A DNA stretch of 64,000 nucleotides, from the NCBI GenBank assembly GCA_031253335.1, contig JAIRWF010000035.1, positions 62,001 through 126,000 on the forward strand, in the 5' to 3' direction. The translations under genes were made by a program, and so were the position numbers. This document shows, piece after piece, positions 35,387 to 44,000 of the stretch (the stretch's first letter is position 1; each line of letters opens with the position of its first letter). Source of the stretch: Streptococcaceae bacterium (GTDB taxonomy: Bacteria; Bacillota; Bacilli; Lactobacillales; Streptococcaceae). Below the pieces are notes generated by a model. That model was not told the DNA's origin, did no database searches, and saw nothing but the letters and a program-made list of their open reading frames with translations.

Positions 35387-37945
35387 TTATGCAGTCGTAA
35401 ACCCAGTGTAATCAGGAATGTTATAAAGTTTTGCTGTCGCAATACCTGTCAGACCAGATACTGGATCTGTATAGACAAAGGCAAGTGTATAAGTCGTCCC
35501 TGACGAGTCAGTCGTGCTATCCACAATATAGTACGTTGGAGATGTCGTGCTAATAGAGACACCTTCGCTATTCGTGACATGCAAGACACTATCATTTTCA
35601 ACATATTTTTGGGTCGTATAAAGTGTGAAAGAGGTTGCATTGATGACTGGAGCAGGTACGCCATTTTGTACGTATGCAGGATAGATTGACACGTTGCTAA
35701 ATCCTGTCGTCAGCGTTTTGTTTGGCGTATTCGTAAAGAAGGGCAAGAGCGCTGCTGGATTTTGTACGGTAAGCGCTCCGCTGAAGACAACAGACTTGAT
35801 TGCTGCACCCAGCACAACAAATGGATTGTCTGAGGCAAGGCTACTATCTGTTACCGTCCCAGAGCCAATCGTAAGAACTCCCGTATTTGAAAATGTCCAA
35901 GAAACATTATCCCAAACTCCTGAAACGGCTTCGTTACCTTTAGAACTTGAAACAGTGCTACTATATGTAGCAATATTGGAAGTAATCCATTGAATTGTTG
36001 AGAGATTTAACGGATAAAATTCTTGATAAGATGACGATCCACCTACAAAGACTCCAATGATTGAATTTCCAGCGAAAACTGGAGCTCCGCTCATTCCAGG
36101 ATAAGCAACCGAACCTCCTACTCCGACAGTACCAACACCCCCGTTTAGAGTCAAATTATAAATGGCTAATGCATCTGGGTTAGTGGCAAACAGTTTACTC
36201 GTTGTCACCTGCCCATTTCCTTGCCACTCTTCTGCTTTGGCATAGAGACCTGACCCTATTGACGTAACGACATTTTCTCCAGGATATCCAGCCATACTCG
36301 CCACCTCTCCATCACTTACCACAGTTGAAATGTTTGGATAGGATGCCAAAGATACATTTGATGAAAGTTATATTAACCCAGTGTCGTCATTGTTCGACGA
36401 TAAATAATTTGGATTTGCAACCCATGATGAGGCAGTATAGGCTTTAGAATTTGTATCGTATGAGCTTCCTGTCCAGCTTTGCGGCAAATTATTTGCTAAT
36501 CCAGAAGTGTCAGGCAAAAATATTGTAACTGAGGTTGCATTGTTAGCGGGTTTTGTAGAACCAATCCAGTCACCAGCTAAAATATGCCCTGCTGTAAGGA
36601 CAATACCTGGAGCTATTAGTATCCCCGTGCCAACACTAACCGAACCATCACTTTCAGTGACAACAACCCTTACTATATTGCTATAGGGAAAAGCGCTAGC
36701 TGCGCTAGAAATTGGTACAGCATTATTATCTACAGAATCAACAATTCCTAAATAACTTGCTACATGAGATCCTGCTGATACTAGGCTTGATTTAGAAAGT
36801 GAAGAAGTTAATGCAGCGCTTGACGATGCATAGACCATCGAGCTAGCATCACTTTGATCTTCAATTATAGATTCACTACTTAATGATAAAGCGGATTCAA
36901 AATTACCTAGGCCTGCAAATGATTCTGTTTCTGGATTTGCTATGCTTCCATAAGAAGCTCCATTATCACCAGAACTTGGTTGGACGTAAATCGAATAAGT
37001 TATAGAGTTTCCATCTTTTTGGGAACTCATTAAACTATTGGTCGCAATATACCCCTCAGGTAAAGGCACTAAATTAGGATTAGCATTAACATCAGAAAGG
37101 ATTACTGTTTCAATGATAGCGTTGTTGTTAGAAATATCTAGAAAATTAACTTTTGCAGTTCCAATAGGCTTAAACCCAGTGTAATCTGGAATATTATAGA
37201 AAGTCCCGAGCGAAATTCCTGTTTTACCCTTACTATCTACGTAATAAAACTCAAGGGTATAGATGACTGTATTATCGAGGCCTAGTGCCTGCCCTAAAAC
37301 TTTATAAGAAACATCGCTTGGAGAAATGACGTTCCCCAGAGAGTCCTCAACATGCAACACACTCAGCTTTTGGTTATAGCGCTGAGTCGTATAAAGAAAG
37401 GCATCCGTTGTTTTAACTTGCACAGAGGGATCTGAAACAACTACGTAAACTGTTTCAGAAATACTGCTATACGTATATGTGAGCGTGTAAACTCCAGGTG
37501 TCGCGGTATCAACCGTACCTGAAACCTCAACGGCAGAAAAGCTAATGCTATTGCCATTTGTATCCGTTCCCGAAACGAAGGCATTTGCTGGGTTCCATGT
37601 ATCACCTGTATTCAGATTAACGTTTTGAACTTTTAAGGATGAAGTAGTGACGCTTGTAGAAGTTTGATTAGAATCTGAGGAATTAGCAAGAGAGGCAGGA
37701 CTTGTAGAATACGATGACAAGCCACTTGCCGATATTACGGCACTAGACGTTACTACAGCTGTGGAATTTTGTATCACAGCCGATGATTGTGCTGTTAAAA
37801 GATTTGTTGTCTCTGCCGCAGCCTGAGTGCTGGCAAGTGCAGTACCGCCTGCAAGCAAAGCGACGAGTACAGATGAAGCATAAAGCCATTTTTTACCAGA
37901 CTTCCATGTTCGGAAAGCTGTGTTTTTTACGTTTTGATTTCTCAT
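35387..37945 (-). pseudogene. Secreted trypsin-like serine protease interrupted by an in-frame TAA
   Basis: One continuous frame of 852 sense codons is split by a TAA at 36368-36370. Upstream of the stop are a KxYKxGKxW-type signal (RTWKSGKKWLYASS), a Ser/Thr-rich region, an adhesion-like module (TLYTTQ/LYTTQRYNQKLSVLHV...YNIPDYTGF), and the protease start with catalytic His (IVLTAGHILAG, about residue 454) and Asp (NNDDTGLI). Downstream in the same frame are LSSNVSLASYP, the catalytic Ser (GMSGAPVF) and a second copy of the YNIPDYTGF module at the very C-terminus. The stop lies between Asp and Ser of the triad, where related V8-like proteases have a short run such as DTGLIKL, so it is probably AAA or CAA changed to TAA. 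The 3' part could start at a TTG but would lack half the active site. Readthrough cannot be excluded. No LPxTG. Confidence 0.85.
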
Positions 37946-38375
37946 AATAATTCTCCTAATAATGAGTATGTACCCATCAGCTTAAGCTAATAGGAATATT
38001 TAAGAAGCGGTGATTGTTTCGCTTTCAGAAATAAAAGCAGAATGAACAAGCTACACTATCTCTTACTGCCTTTTGCCTCCTTTCAAGATAGTTTAAGTTT
38101 ATCAGATTAGTCGATTCATGTCAAGCTGTAGTACTAGGTGCTTTTGCTTATTTTCCGTTAAGGCTATTTTCAAAATTCGGAGATTTCTCAGCCGTCAAAA
38201 AAGCAAGGTAATGCTGTTCAGACCTCAAAAAGTGCCCACTTCAAGTTTTTCAAGTTCTCCGCTTTCAAATAGTTTTTTGCTCGGCGCTTTGTCAGGCGTT
38301 CTTCTTGACGCGCCAGCTCAGTTGCATCCGTTATTCCCAATTTATTTTCTATCGTCATTTCAACCCTTGTATTTT
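37946..38375. other. 430-bp gap between the protease and mreD
   Basis: The 5' leader of the protease gene is at the left end: TTAGGAGAATTATT precedes its ATG. Further right I see AT-rich sequence with a minus-strand AAAGGAGG near 38090 that is not followed by a convincing gene. No tRNA, hairpin terminator or repeat stands out; the mreD end is AT-rich but has no clear stem-loop. Confidence 0.4.
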
Positions 38376-38912
38376 TTAGTTTTTTATTTCATAGCCTTCG
38401 TCGGTTTTTTGGATGCCATAGAGGGCTTCAAGAGGCCACTGGAGGAGGAAGGCGAGAAGGATGTTTAAAAGTAGAGTGGGAGCTAGTTGTGAGGCGATAA
38501 AGTGGAGAAAATTGAAGGTCACAAGACCAAAAGCCACTTCGACGAGGGGTAAGATGACTTCAAAGGCGAAAACAACGATGACGGTCGTGAAAAGGCGCGT
38601 TAGGCGATTTGCAAAGATGACTGCTTGAATTTCATAGCAAAAGAGGGCAATAAGGGGGATGACTGCAGCAGCTAGGCCAATGACATTTAAAAAATAAGCG
38701 TCATAGATAACGCCCAAGGCTATCCCTAAAATCATGAGGTAGGTCAGACGATGTTTCAAAACACTATACATCAAAACAATCAAGAAAAGATGCGCGTCAG
38801 GCATCAGGTTGTCCGAGAAAATCCCCGAGAGGAGCTGACTGATGTGATTATCAATGAGCATCAAAAAAAAGAGAAAAATGGGAGTAAAAAATTGAAAAGT
38901 CCAACGGTTCAT
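38376..38912 (-). CDS. mreD: Rod shape-determining protein MreD
   Basis: A 178-residue integral membrane protein with about five or six hydrophobic helices (FFTPIFLFFLMLI, LFLIVLMYSVLKH, LMILGIALGVIYDAYFLNVIG, AAAVIPLIALFCYEIQAVIF and others), length and pattern as in MreD. It works with MreC in peripheral cell-wall elongation. Its ATG directly follows the mreC TAA, so translation is probably coupled. Confidence 0.88.
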   Translation of the reverse strand: MNRWTFQFFTPIFLFFLMLIDNHISQLLSGIFSDNLMPDAHLFLIVLMYSVLKHRLTYLMILGIALGVIYDAYFLNVIGLAAAVIPLIALFCYEIQAVIFANRLTRLFTTVIVVFAFEVILPLVEVAFGLVTFNFLHFIASQLAPTLLLNILLAFLLQWPLEALYGIQKTDEGYEIKN

Positions 38913-39761
38913 TTAATTCCCCGCAATCTGACTTTTAACGACAGTCACAACTTGTAAGTCATAGAAGTTTGCCGAAGGCTTCACGTAGATTTTACGAGAC
39001 ATGCTGTTGCTTTCGCCCGTCTGACCCACAACGCTACCCAAGAGAAGCTGGCTTGGAGAGCCGCTACCGCCGAGGCCTGAGGTGACGACTTGCTCACCTT
39101 TTGTGAAGGTTTCATCAGACTGAACGTTTGTGACAATGTAGTCGTTCGTTGTGCTGTCGTAACTGTTTAGAACGCCGTAGCTATTTCCTATCTTGACGGG
39201 GACTTTGTCTGCGAGATTCTTGGAGCTGGTTAAGAGCTCAATCTTTGAGGTGGAGCCATTGACTTGGCTGATGCGCCCAATAGCACCTCCATTGGCCATA
39301 ACTATCATATTGACAGAAAGCCCTTCTGCAGCTCCTTTATCAATGACAAGAACGTCATTCCAACTGGATGGGTTTCGTGTGATGACGTTTGCATTGACCG
39401 TGGTATAGTCAGTCAGGGTATCTTGGAGTTTCAGGGCTTCTTTGAGACTTTTATTTTCAGCGAGGGCTGCATTGAGCTGCTGTTGTTGATTGCTGAGTTT
39501 TGTGAGTTCTTTTTTGAGATTTTCGTTTTGATTATAGGCAGCAAGGACGTTTTGAAAGGCCGCCACCTTATCTTGCAAATAACGACCTGGGTTGGTAAAA
39601 AGTTCATCAATAGTGCCCGTCCCATCGTTGATAACGCGGACTAACTCGTTGGGGTTATCCCCGTTTTGGTAGGAGCGTGCCGTTAGGCTGATGGCTGAAA
39701 AACTTGCGATGACGATGATGAGCCCGATAATGATGATCTTGCTGAAGTTGATATTTTTCAT
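38913..39761 (-). CDS. mreC: Rod shape-determining protein MreC
   Basis: A 282-residue bitopic protein. One N-terminal transmembrane helix (IIIIGLIIVIASFSAISL) is followed by a coiled coil (ENLKKELTKLSNQQQQLNAALAENK part of residues 80-115) and the beta-barrel MreC core (WNDVLVIDKGAAEGLSVNMIVM; VTSGLGGSGSPSQLLLGSV). It scaffolds elongation-complex enzymes. The start is 9 nt after TGGTAAAAT, a possible leaderless mRNA, and the promoter faces a NUDIX gene promoter across a shared palindrome. Confidence 0.94.
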   Translation of the reverse strand: MKNINFSKIIIIGLIIVIASFSAISLTARSYQNGDNPNELVRVINDGTGTIDELFTNPGRYLQDKVAAFQNVLAAYNQNENLKKELTKLSNQQQQLNAALAENKSLKEALKLQDTLTDYTTVNANVITRNPSSWNDVLVIDKGAAEGLSVNMIVMANGGAIGRISQVNGSTSKIELLTSSKNLADKVPVKIGNSYGVLNSYDSTTNDYIVTNVQSDETFTKGEQVVTSGLGGSGSPSQLLLGSVVGQTGESNSMSRKIYVKPSANFYDLQVVTVVKSQIAGN

Positions 39762-39770
39762 GCTGGCTCT

Positions 39771-39792
39771 ATTTTACCAAATTTGGTAGAAT
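39771..39792. promoter_or_regulatory. Back-to-back extended -10 boxes of mreC and the NUDIX gene
   Basis: Minus-strand TGGTAAAAT (39771-39779) and plus-strand TGGTAGAAT (39784-39792) flank the palindrome TACCAAATTTGGTA (39775-39788). Each start codon is 9 or 6 nt from its -10. Any -35 contact for one gene would lie inside the other gene. Confidence 0.6.
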
Positions 39793-39798
39793 AAAGCC

Positions 39799-40263
39799 AT
39801 GAATACAGCAAAAAAAGGGCACGTCTTTGGCGAGCAAATGGCAGGTGTGGACTATCAGACACGCACGGGAGCACACGGCGTGGTAACACGTGGGGAGAGT
39901 GATTTACTTGAGGTTTGTCTCTTGCAAACGCCAAATGGCGCTTACTACTTGCCAGGAGGTGAGATTGAGCCTGGAGAAAGCCAGGAAGAGGCACTTCGGC
40001 GTGAGCTGATTGAAGAGATTGGCGCGAGCGAGATTATTCTTGGAAGTTATTTGGGGGAGGCTGCGGATTATTACTACAGTAAACACAGAGATGCTCATTT
40101 TTATAATCCGATTCATGCCTATGTGGTCCAAGTGACAGCTTGGGCAGAGCCTACTGAAAAAGGAAATAAAGTTTGTTGGTTCATGCTGGGCGAAGCTATC
40201 TCGAAAGTCAAACGCCAAAGCCACAAATGGGCGCTTGAAGAATTTCAAAAGTTAAAGGGGTAA
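39799..40263 (+). CDS. NUDIX hydrolase
   Basis: A 154-residue pyrophosphohydrolase. The NUDIX box is present as GGEIEPGESQEEALRRELIE plus EIGA (Gx5Ex7REUxEExGU). The substrate (nucleoside diphosphate-X) is not predictable. The region before the box contains DLLEVCLLQTPNGAYYLPGG, typical of MutT-like enzymes. The start codon lies 6 nt after TGGTAGAAT and there is no Shine-Dalgarno sequence, so it is a strong leaderless candidate. Confidence 0.9.
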   Translation: MNTAKKGHVFGEQMAGVDYQTRTGAHGVVTRGESDLLEVCLLQTPNGAYYLPGGEIEPGESQEEALRRELIEEIGASEIILGSYLGEAADYYYSKHRDAHFYNPIHAYVVQVTAWAEPTEKGNKVCWFMLGEAISKVKRQSHKWALEEFQKLKG

Positions 40264-40360
40264 GCATGTTGGTAAGTCTGGCTATGTCAGTTTTTCGAGG
40301 TCAAACAGATTTACCATAGATGACTAAACTAACACCGAATACACATTCTCACAAACAAGA

Positions 40361-40433
40361 AAAAAAGCCTTGCGGCTTTTTTGATTTTCGCATGAGAACC
40401 ATTTCTGTAAGTGGCTGAAGCCACAACAGAAAC
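40361..40433 (-). terminator. Terminator region of rplM-rpsI (two hairpins)
   Basis: Nearest to the rpsI stop is a stem TTTCTGT/ACAGAAA enclosing GTGGCT-GA-AGCCAC (40403-40433). Further downstream is AAAAAAGCC-GCAA-GGCTTTTTT on the minus strand (40361-40382), the likely intrinsic terminator. Confidence 0.8.
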
Positions 40434-40438
40434 TGGCT

Positions 40439-40831
40439 TTAACGTTTTGAGAACTGTGAAGCCTTGCGGGCTTTTTTGAGACCTGCTTTTTTACGCTCAA
40501 CCATACGTGCGTCACGCGTTAAGAGGCCTGCACGTTTCAAGGATTGACGGAAGTCAGGATCAACTTCGAGGAGTGCGCGTGCGATACCATGACGGATTGC
40601 GCCTGCTTGACCTGAGAAGCCACCACCTGTCACGTTGACCAATGTGTCATAAGCGCCTTCGGTTTGTGTAGCTGCGAAAGGTTGGTTGATGACGAGACGG
40701 AGGTCTGCGTGTGGAATGTAGCTTTCAACATCGCGCTCATTGACTGTAATCTTACCTGTTCCGGGTACGAGACGTACACGTGCGACTGAATTTTTACGAC
40801 GGCCTGTGCCGGCATATTGTACTTGTGCCAT
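40439..40831 (-). CDS. rpsI: 30S ribosomal protein S9
   Basis: A 130-residue ribosomal protein. It starts [24 protein letters not shown] and ends with the basic tail [17 protein letters not shown], both diagnostic of S9, whose C-terminal tail reaches the ribosomal P-site. Length is canonical. It follows rplM by 15 bp with AGGAAGAG before the ATG; the pair is the standard rplM-rpsI operon. Confidence 0.99.
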   Translation of the reverse strand: MAQVQYAGTGRRKNSVARVRLVPGTGKITVNERDVESYIPHADLRLVINQPFAATQTEGAYDTLVNVTGGGFSGQAGAIRHGIARALLEVDPDFRQSLKRAGLLTRDARMVERKKAGLKKARKASQFSKR

Positions 40832-40846
40832 TTCTCTTCCTTTCTA

Positions 40847-41296
40847 TTAGATAAGACCTGTAATGTCAAGTGTCTCGGGCTTTTGGGCAATGTGGTTATG
40901 CTTTTCGCCGACATAAACATGAAGTTTCATGCCTTGTGCGCGACCAAGTGTGGTCTTTGGAAGCATTCCCTTGACAGACGTCTCAATGAGTCTGACTGCG
41001 TTATTGGCGCGGAGTTCACCAGCTGTGACGGTTTTAAGTCCGCCAGCCCAACCAGTATGGTGCTGATAGAGCTTGTCTGAGGCTTTGTTGCCAGTAAGTT
41101 TTACCTTTTCTGCGTTGATGACGATAACGAAGTCGCCTGCATCCGCATGGGGTGTGTACTGTGGCTTGTTCTTGCCGCGCAAGATACTTGCAACAACGGT
41201 TGAGAGCCGTCCAAGTGCGATGTCTGTGGCGTCAATTACATACCACTTACGCTCGACATTGTGGCTATTTGCCATAAATGTTGTTTTGTTAATCAT
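40847..41296 (-). CDS. rplM: 50S ribosomal protein L13
   Basis: A 149-residue ribosomal protein. [38 protein letters not shown] and [19 protein letters not shown] are L13 signatures. Length is canonical. The ATG is preceded by AAAGGAAA. The gene has a consensus promoter and a structured leader of about 95 nt, as expected for L13 autoregulation in Firmicutes. Confidence 0.99.
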   Translation of the reverse strand: MINKTTFMANSHNVERKWYVIDATDIALGRLSTVVASILRGKNKPQYTPHADAGDFVIVINAEKVKLTGNKASDKLYQHHTGWAGGLKTVTAGELRANNAVRLIETSVKGMLPKTTLGRAQGMKLHVYVGEKHNHIAQKPETLDITGLI

Positions 41297-41391
41297 TGTT
41301 TTTCCTTTGTGAATTGTTTAATCAAGCACGCTATGCATTCACGGCTTTATTTTTGGGTTCCGGGGCCACAAAAATGGGGTAAACAATACCG
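41297..41391 (-). promoter_or_regulatory. Putative L13 leader RNA
   Basis: Between promoter and ATG the minus strand can fold GTGAAT with ATTCAC just before the ribosome-binding site, and GTTTA with TAAAC around CCCCGGAACCC. This fits the leader hairpins known upstream of rplM in Firmicutes, which are thought to bind L13. I recognise the type by position and structure, not by a covariance search. Confidence 0.5.
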
Positions 41392-41397
41392 TTTAAC

Positions 41398-41426
41398 ATG
41401 ATAGCACAATGAATAGCGGATGTCAA
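41398..41426 (-). promoter_or_regulatory. Consensus promoter of rplM-rpsI
   Basis: Minus-strand TTGACA (41421-41426), 17-nt spacer, TATCAT (41398-41403). Confidence 0.85.
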
Positions 41427-41440
41427 GGATGAGGCGGGAA

Positions 41441-42208
41441 TCAGAGCGCAAACATCAAAATGCCCGCTGCTACCGCGACATTGAGGGATTCTGCGTGACC
41501 AGGCATAGGAATATGAACTTTGAGATCGGCAGCTTTTAGGGCAACTTGCGAGACGCCAGCGCCTTCATTGCCCATGATGAGGGCAAAGCGCTCTTCCTGG
41601 ATAGACTGGTATGGGACACTATCCGCTGATAATGTTGTCGTGAGAATCTTGAGATGCGCATTTTGCAACTGAGTGACAAGCTCAGAAAGGTTTATAGTAG
41701 GAATCACGGGAAGATGGAAATGCGAGCCTTGCATGCTGCGAAGAGCCTTACTGCTATAGATATCAGCACTTTCAACGGTATAGACCGCATCAAAGCCTGC
41801 AGCGTCAGCTGTGCGAATCATTGTGCCAACATTGCCTGGATCTTGAATATTTTCCAAGATAAGCACGCGCCCCGGCTCAAAGTCAGTTCTGTCAGATTTG
41901 ACAACTTCACTCACGACACCTTGAGGGCTCTGTGTTTCTGACAGCGCTTTTAAAACTTCGCTCGTGACTGGCGTTGTCAGATTTGACAGAGTTTTAGTCG
42001 CTGTTTGTGCGGCTGTCAAATTTGACAGCCTAACCAGATGGGCTTGTTCGACCCATATTTGCCGAATTTCAACACCTGATTTTAATGCTTCCTCAAGCAA
42101 ATGAAAGCCTTCAATCAAATACGTCTCACTGGCATCACGATATTTCTTCTGTTGCAGTTTGCGTGCTTCTTTAATTCTGGCATTCGTTGTTGATTTAATC
42201 AAATCCAT
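41441..42208 (-). CDS. TrmH/SpoU-family RNA 2'-O-methyltransferase
   Basis: A 255-residue SPOUT-class methyltransferase acting on 23S rRNA or tRNA. The knot motifs are VLILENIQDPGNVGTMIRTA, FALIMGNEGAGVS and HIPMPGHAESLNVAVAAG. The N-terminal RNA-binding part (TTNARIKEARKLQQKKYRD; YLIEGFHLLEEAL) matches the YsgA/RlmB-like group. Three palindromes fall in the variable linker, giving LSNLT twice and VKSD. Only 17 bp separate its ATG from that of the divergent acylphosphatase; TGGTAAAAT ends 9 nt before the ATG. Confidence 0.92.
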   Translation of the reverse strand: MDLIKSTTNARIKEARKLQQKKYRDASETYLIEGFHLLEEALKSGVEIRQIWVEQAHLVRLSNLTAAQTATKTLSNLTTPVTSEVLKALSETQSPQGVVSEVVKSDRTDFEPGRVLILENIQDPGNVGTMIRTADAAGFDAVYTVESADIYSSKALRSMQGSHFHLPVIPTINLSELVTQLQNAHLKILTTTLSADSVPYQSIQEERFALIMGNEGAGVSQVALKAADLKVHIPMPGHAESLNVAVAAGILMFAL

Positions 42209-42226
42209 GTTATAATTATTTTACCA
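42208..42226. promoter_or_regulatory. Interlocked divergent -10 boxes of the methyltransferase and acylphosphatase genes
   Basis: Plus-strand TGTTATAAT (42208-42216) leads to the acylphosphatase ATG after 9 nt; minus-strand TGGTAAAAT (42218-42226) leads to the methyltransferase ATG after 9 nt. Each TG element overlaps the start codon of the opposite gene, so both promoters fit in 19 bp. Confidence 0.6.
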
Positions 42227-42507
42227 TGAAAAAACTCAAATTGACAGTCTTTGGCCGTGTACAAGGGGTCGGTTTTCGCTATACTGCGTTGAATGCTGCT
42301 CGCAAGATGGGAGTATCAGGCCAAGTCTGGAATAACGCGGACGGGAGCGTCACAATTCTTGCGCAAGCTGATGACACAACGCTTACCCATTATATCAATG
42401 CCTGTCGCAACGGCTTTGGACATGGTCATTGGATCAAGGTTGAGCGTATTGACCAACAGTCTGGCGACTTCCCAGACTTTAACAGCTTTGACGTCGTTTA
42501 TAAATAA
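42226..42507 (+). CDS. acyP: Acylphosphatase
   Basis: A 93-residue enzyme hydrolysing acyl phosphates. The catalytic Arg is in FGRVQGVGFRYTALN and the catalytic Asn in GQVWNNADGSV; length matches the family. The start codon is 9 nt after an extended -10 without a Shine-Dalgarno sequence. The gene ends in a terminator built on one of the iterated palindromes. Confidence 0.94.
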   Translation: MKKLKLTVFGRVQGVGFRYTALNAARKMGVSGQVWNNADGSVTILAQADDTTLTHYINACRNGFGHGHWIKVERIDQQSGDFPDFNSFDVVYK

Positions 42508-42537
42508 CCCCCGTCAGATTTGACAGGGGTCTTTTTC
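42507..42537 (+). terminator. Acylphosphatase terminator built on the palindrome
   Basis: ACCCC plus GTCA pairs with TGAC plus GGGGT around the GTCAGATTTGAC core, then CTTTTT. Confidence 0.85.
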
Positions 42538-42559
42538 GAGTTGTCAAATTTGACAAAAC

Positions 42560-43780
42560 TTAGTCGCGCGCATTCTCCACGACGGTGTCACCGCCTCTAA
42601 AGAAAACTAAATAGAGGACAATCGCACACACAACTGCAAAAGCCGCAAGGACGAGGAAACTGATCTTCAAATTGCCAATCGCAGCCACAACAAATGGATA
42701 AATAAAGCCACCGAGGCCCCCAATCGCACCAACAAAGCCGGTCACTGCACCGGTATTCGACTTCGAGACGTAAGGTACCATCTTGAAGACCACGCCATTG
42801 CCAATCCCTGCAAAGACAGCAAGAATGAGGATTCCTGTCATGAGTGCCGCAAAGGACTTCGTCCCAAAAGCCATGATTAGGACACTCACGAAAATCCCCG
42901 CAAACGCAATGACGAGCATCTTCTTAGGCAATACATGATCGGCAAGAACACCACCTAAAGGACGTACCAAGGTTGCAATGGCTGAAAAAGCTGCTGCCCA
43001 AAGGCCGGCCACGACCAGTACACGTGCATCCGTATTGGCAATCTTGAAGCCTAGGACATTTCCAGCACCAATCAAGGTCGGAATCAAATTCCCAAAGGCC
43101 ATGAATGACCCAAAGGTCAGCATATAGAAAAGGCTGAGATACCAAGTATCTGCTTCTTTTGCGACGGATAAAGCTTGCCCGATTGTCTTATTTTTATCGG
43201 TTGGCATTTCACGCGTCAACACGGCAAAAAGAATGATAAAGATAACGAGCAAAATAATCAAGAAAGTATAAGCTTTTTGAATATCTTGATTTGCCCCAAT
43301 CAAGCTTGGCAAAATCAAAGCAGAAACGGCATTCCCGATATTTCCCATGCCCGTAATACCGAGCACGAGACCTTGTTTTTCCTTGGGGAACCAAACGCTG
43401 ACGTAGCTAATTGCAACCGCAAAGCTCGTCCCCGCCATCCCTAAAAGCAGGCCAACCCAGAGCATGGCCGCGTAGCTATGCACGTGTGGGATAATCGCAA
43501 GCGGGATGAGAATGAAAATCATCAGCGCAAGGAAGACTTTTTTGCCCCCCAAACGATCCGAGAGAATCCCCATCGGAATACGCATTATAGACCCCAGTAA
43601 GACAGGGACTGCGACAAGCATCTTTTGTGCACCCGTTCCAGGGGTCATGCCAAAGTGCAACATGAAGACCTTAGCAAGTGGCGCAATAGAGCTCCATGCC
43701 ATAAACGAAACAAGCATCGCAAGCGTGCCCATGACAATCGCCATGGTTGCTGCGTATTTGCTATTTTGTGTGTTTTCCAT
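42560..43780 (-). CDS. narK: Nitrate/nitrite transporter, MFS family
   Basis: A 406-residue major facilitator with about twelve membrane helices. The nitrate signature after helix 5 is visible as AVAISYVSVWFPKEKQGLVLGITGMGNIGNA spread over 140-170, and a second Gly-rich stretch FVGAIGGLGGFIYPF lies in helix 11. It imports nitrate and/or exports nitrite for the NarGHJI reductase. TAGGAGA precedes the ATG. TATAAA lies near 43797, and a hairpin-rich intergenic element ends just upstream, possibly supplying the -35 area. Confidence 0.93.
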   Translation of the reverse strand: MENTQNSKYAATMAIVMGTLAMLVSFMAWSSIAPLAKVFMLHFGMTPGTGAQKMLVAVPVLLGSIMRIPMGILSDRLGGKKVFLALMIFILIPLAIIPHVHSYAAMLWVGLLLGMAGTSFAVAISYVSVWFPKEKQGLVLGITGMGNIGNAVSALILPSLIGANQDIQKAYTFLIILLVIFIILFAVLTREMPTDKNKTIGQALSVAKEADTWYLSLFYMLTFGSFMAFGNLIPTLIGAGNVLGFKIANTDARVLVVAGLWAAAFSAIATLVRPLGGVLADHVLPKKMLVIAFAGIFVSVLIMAFGTKSFAALMTGILILAVFAGIGNGVVFKMVPYVSKSNTGAVTGFVGAIGGLGGFIYPFVVAAIGNLKISFLVLAAFAVVCAIVLYLVFFRGGDTVVENARD

Positions 43781-43820
43781 TTTGAAATCTCCTAAATTTC
43801 GATTTTTATAACATTGTCTA

Positions 43821-43940
43821 GGTTACCTCTAAAAACCTGCTTTCTCGTCGAACCACGCGACTGCGCTTGGTGCAAGCACCAAGTGAATAAACGCGTCACT
43901 GCGTTCGTCATCGAAAGCAACCCGATTTTTAGACACGCCC
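43821..43940. repeat. Hairpin-rich intergenic element, copy B (5' of narK)
   Basis: Begins GGTTACCTCTAAAAACCTGC and ends GATTTTTAGACACGCCC; the ends share TCTAAAAA in inverted orientation. Inside is the hairpin TTGGTGC-AA-GCACCAA and ATAAACGCGTC. It is 120 bp long and related to copies at 29549-29791 and 50127-50343. Confidence 0.8.
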
Positions 43941-44000
43941 ATTATTTTATCACAAAGCGAGCCTCAAAAGAACTCAAAGCCCTGACAAATTTTTTTGACA

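Larger units (their letters stand above)
41890..42555. repeat. Iterated palindrome cluster (5 copies)
   Basis: TGTCAGATTTGACA at 41890-41903 and 41975-41988 and exact TGTCAAATTTGACA at 42014-42027 in the methyltransferase gene; GTCAGATTTGAC core at 42513-42524 in the acylphosphatase terminator; exact TGTCAAATTTGACA at 42542-42555 between that terminator and the narK stop. Confidence 0.92.

Noticed and set aside
38118..38468. A plus-strand frame overlapping the 3' end of mreD
   Set aside because: No ribosome-binding site, composition like non-coding DNA, and it runs into mreD on the opposite strand.
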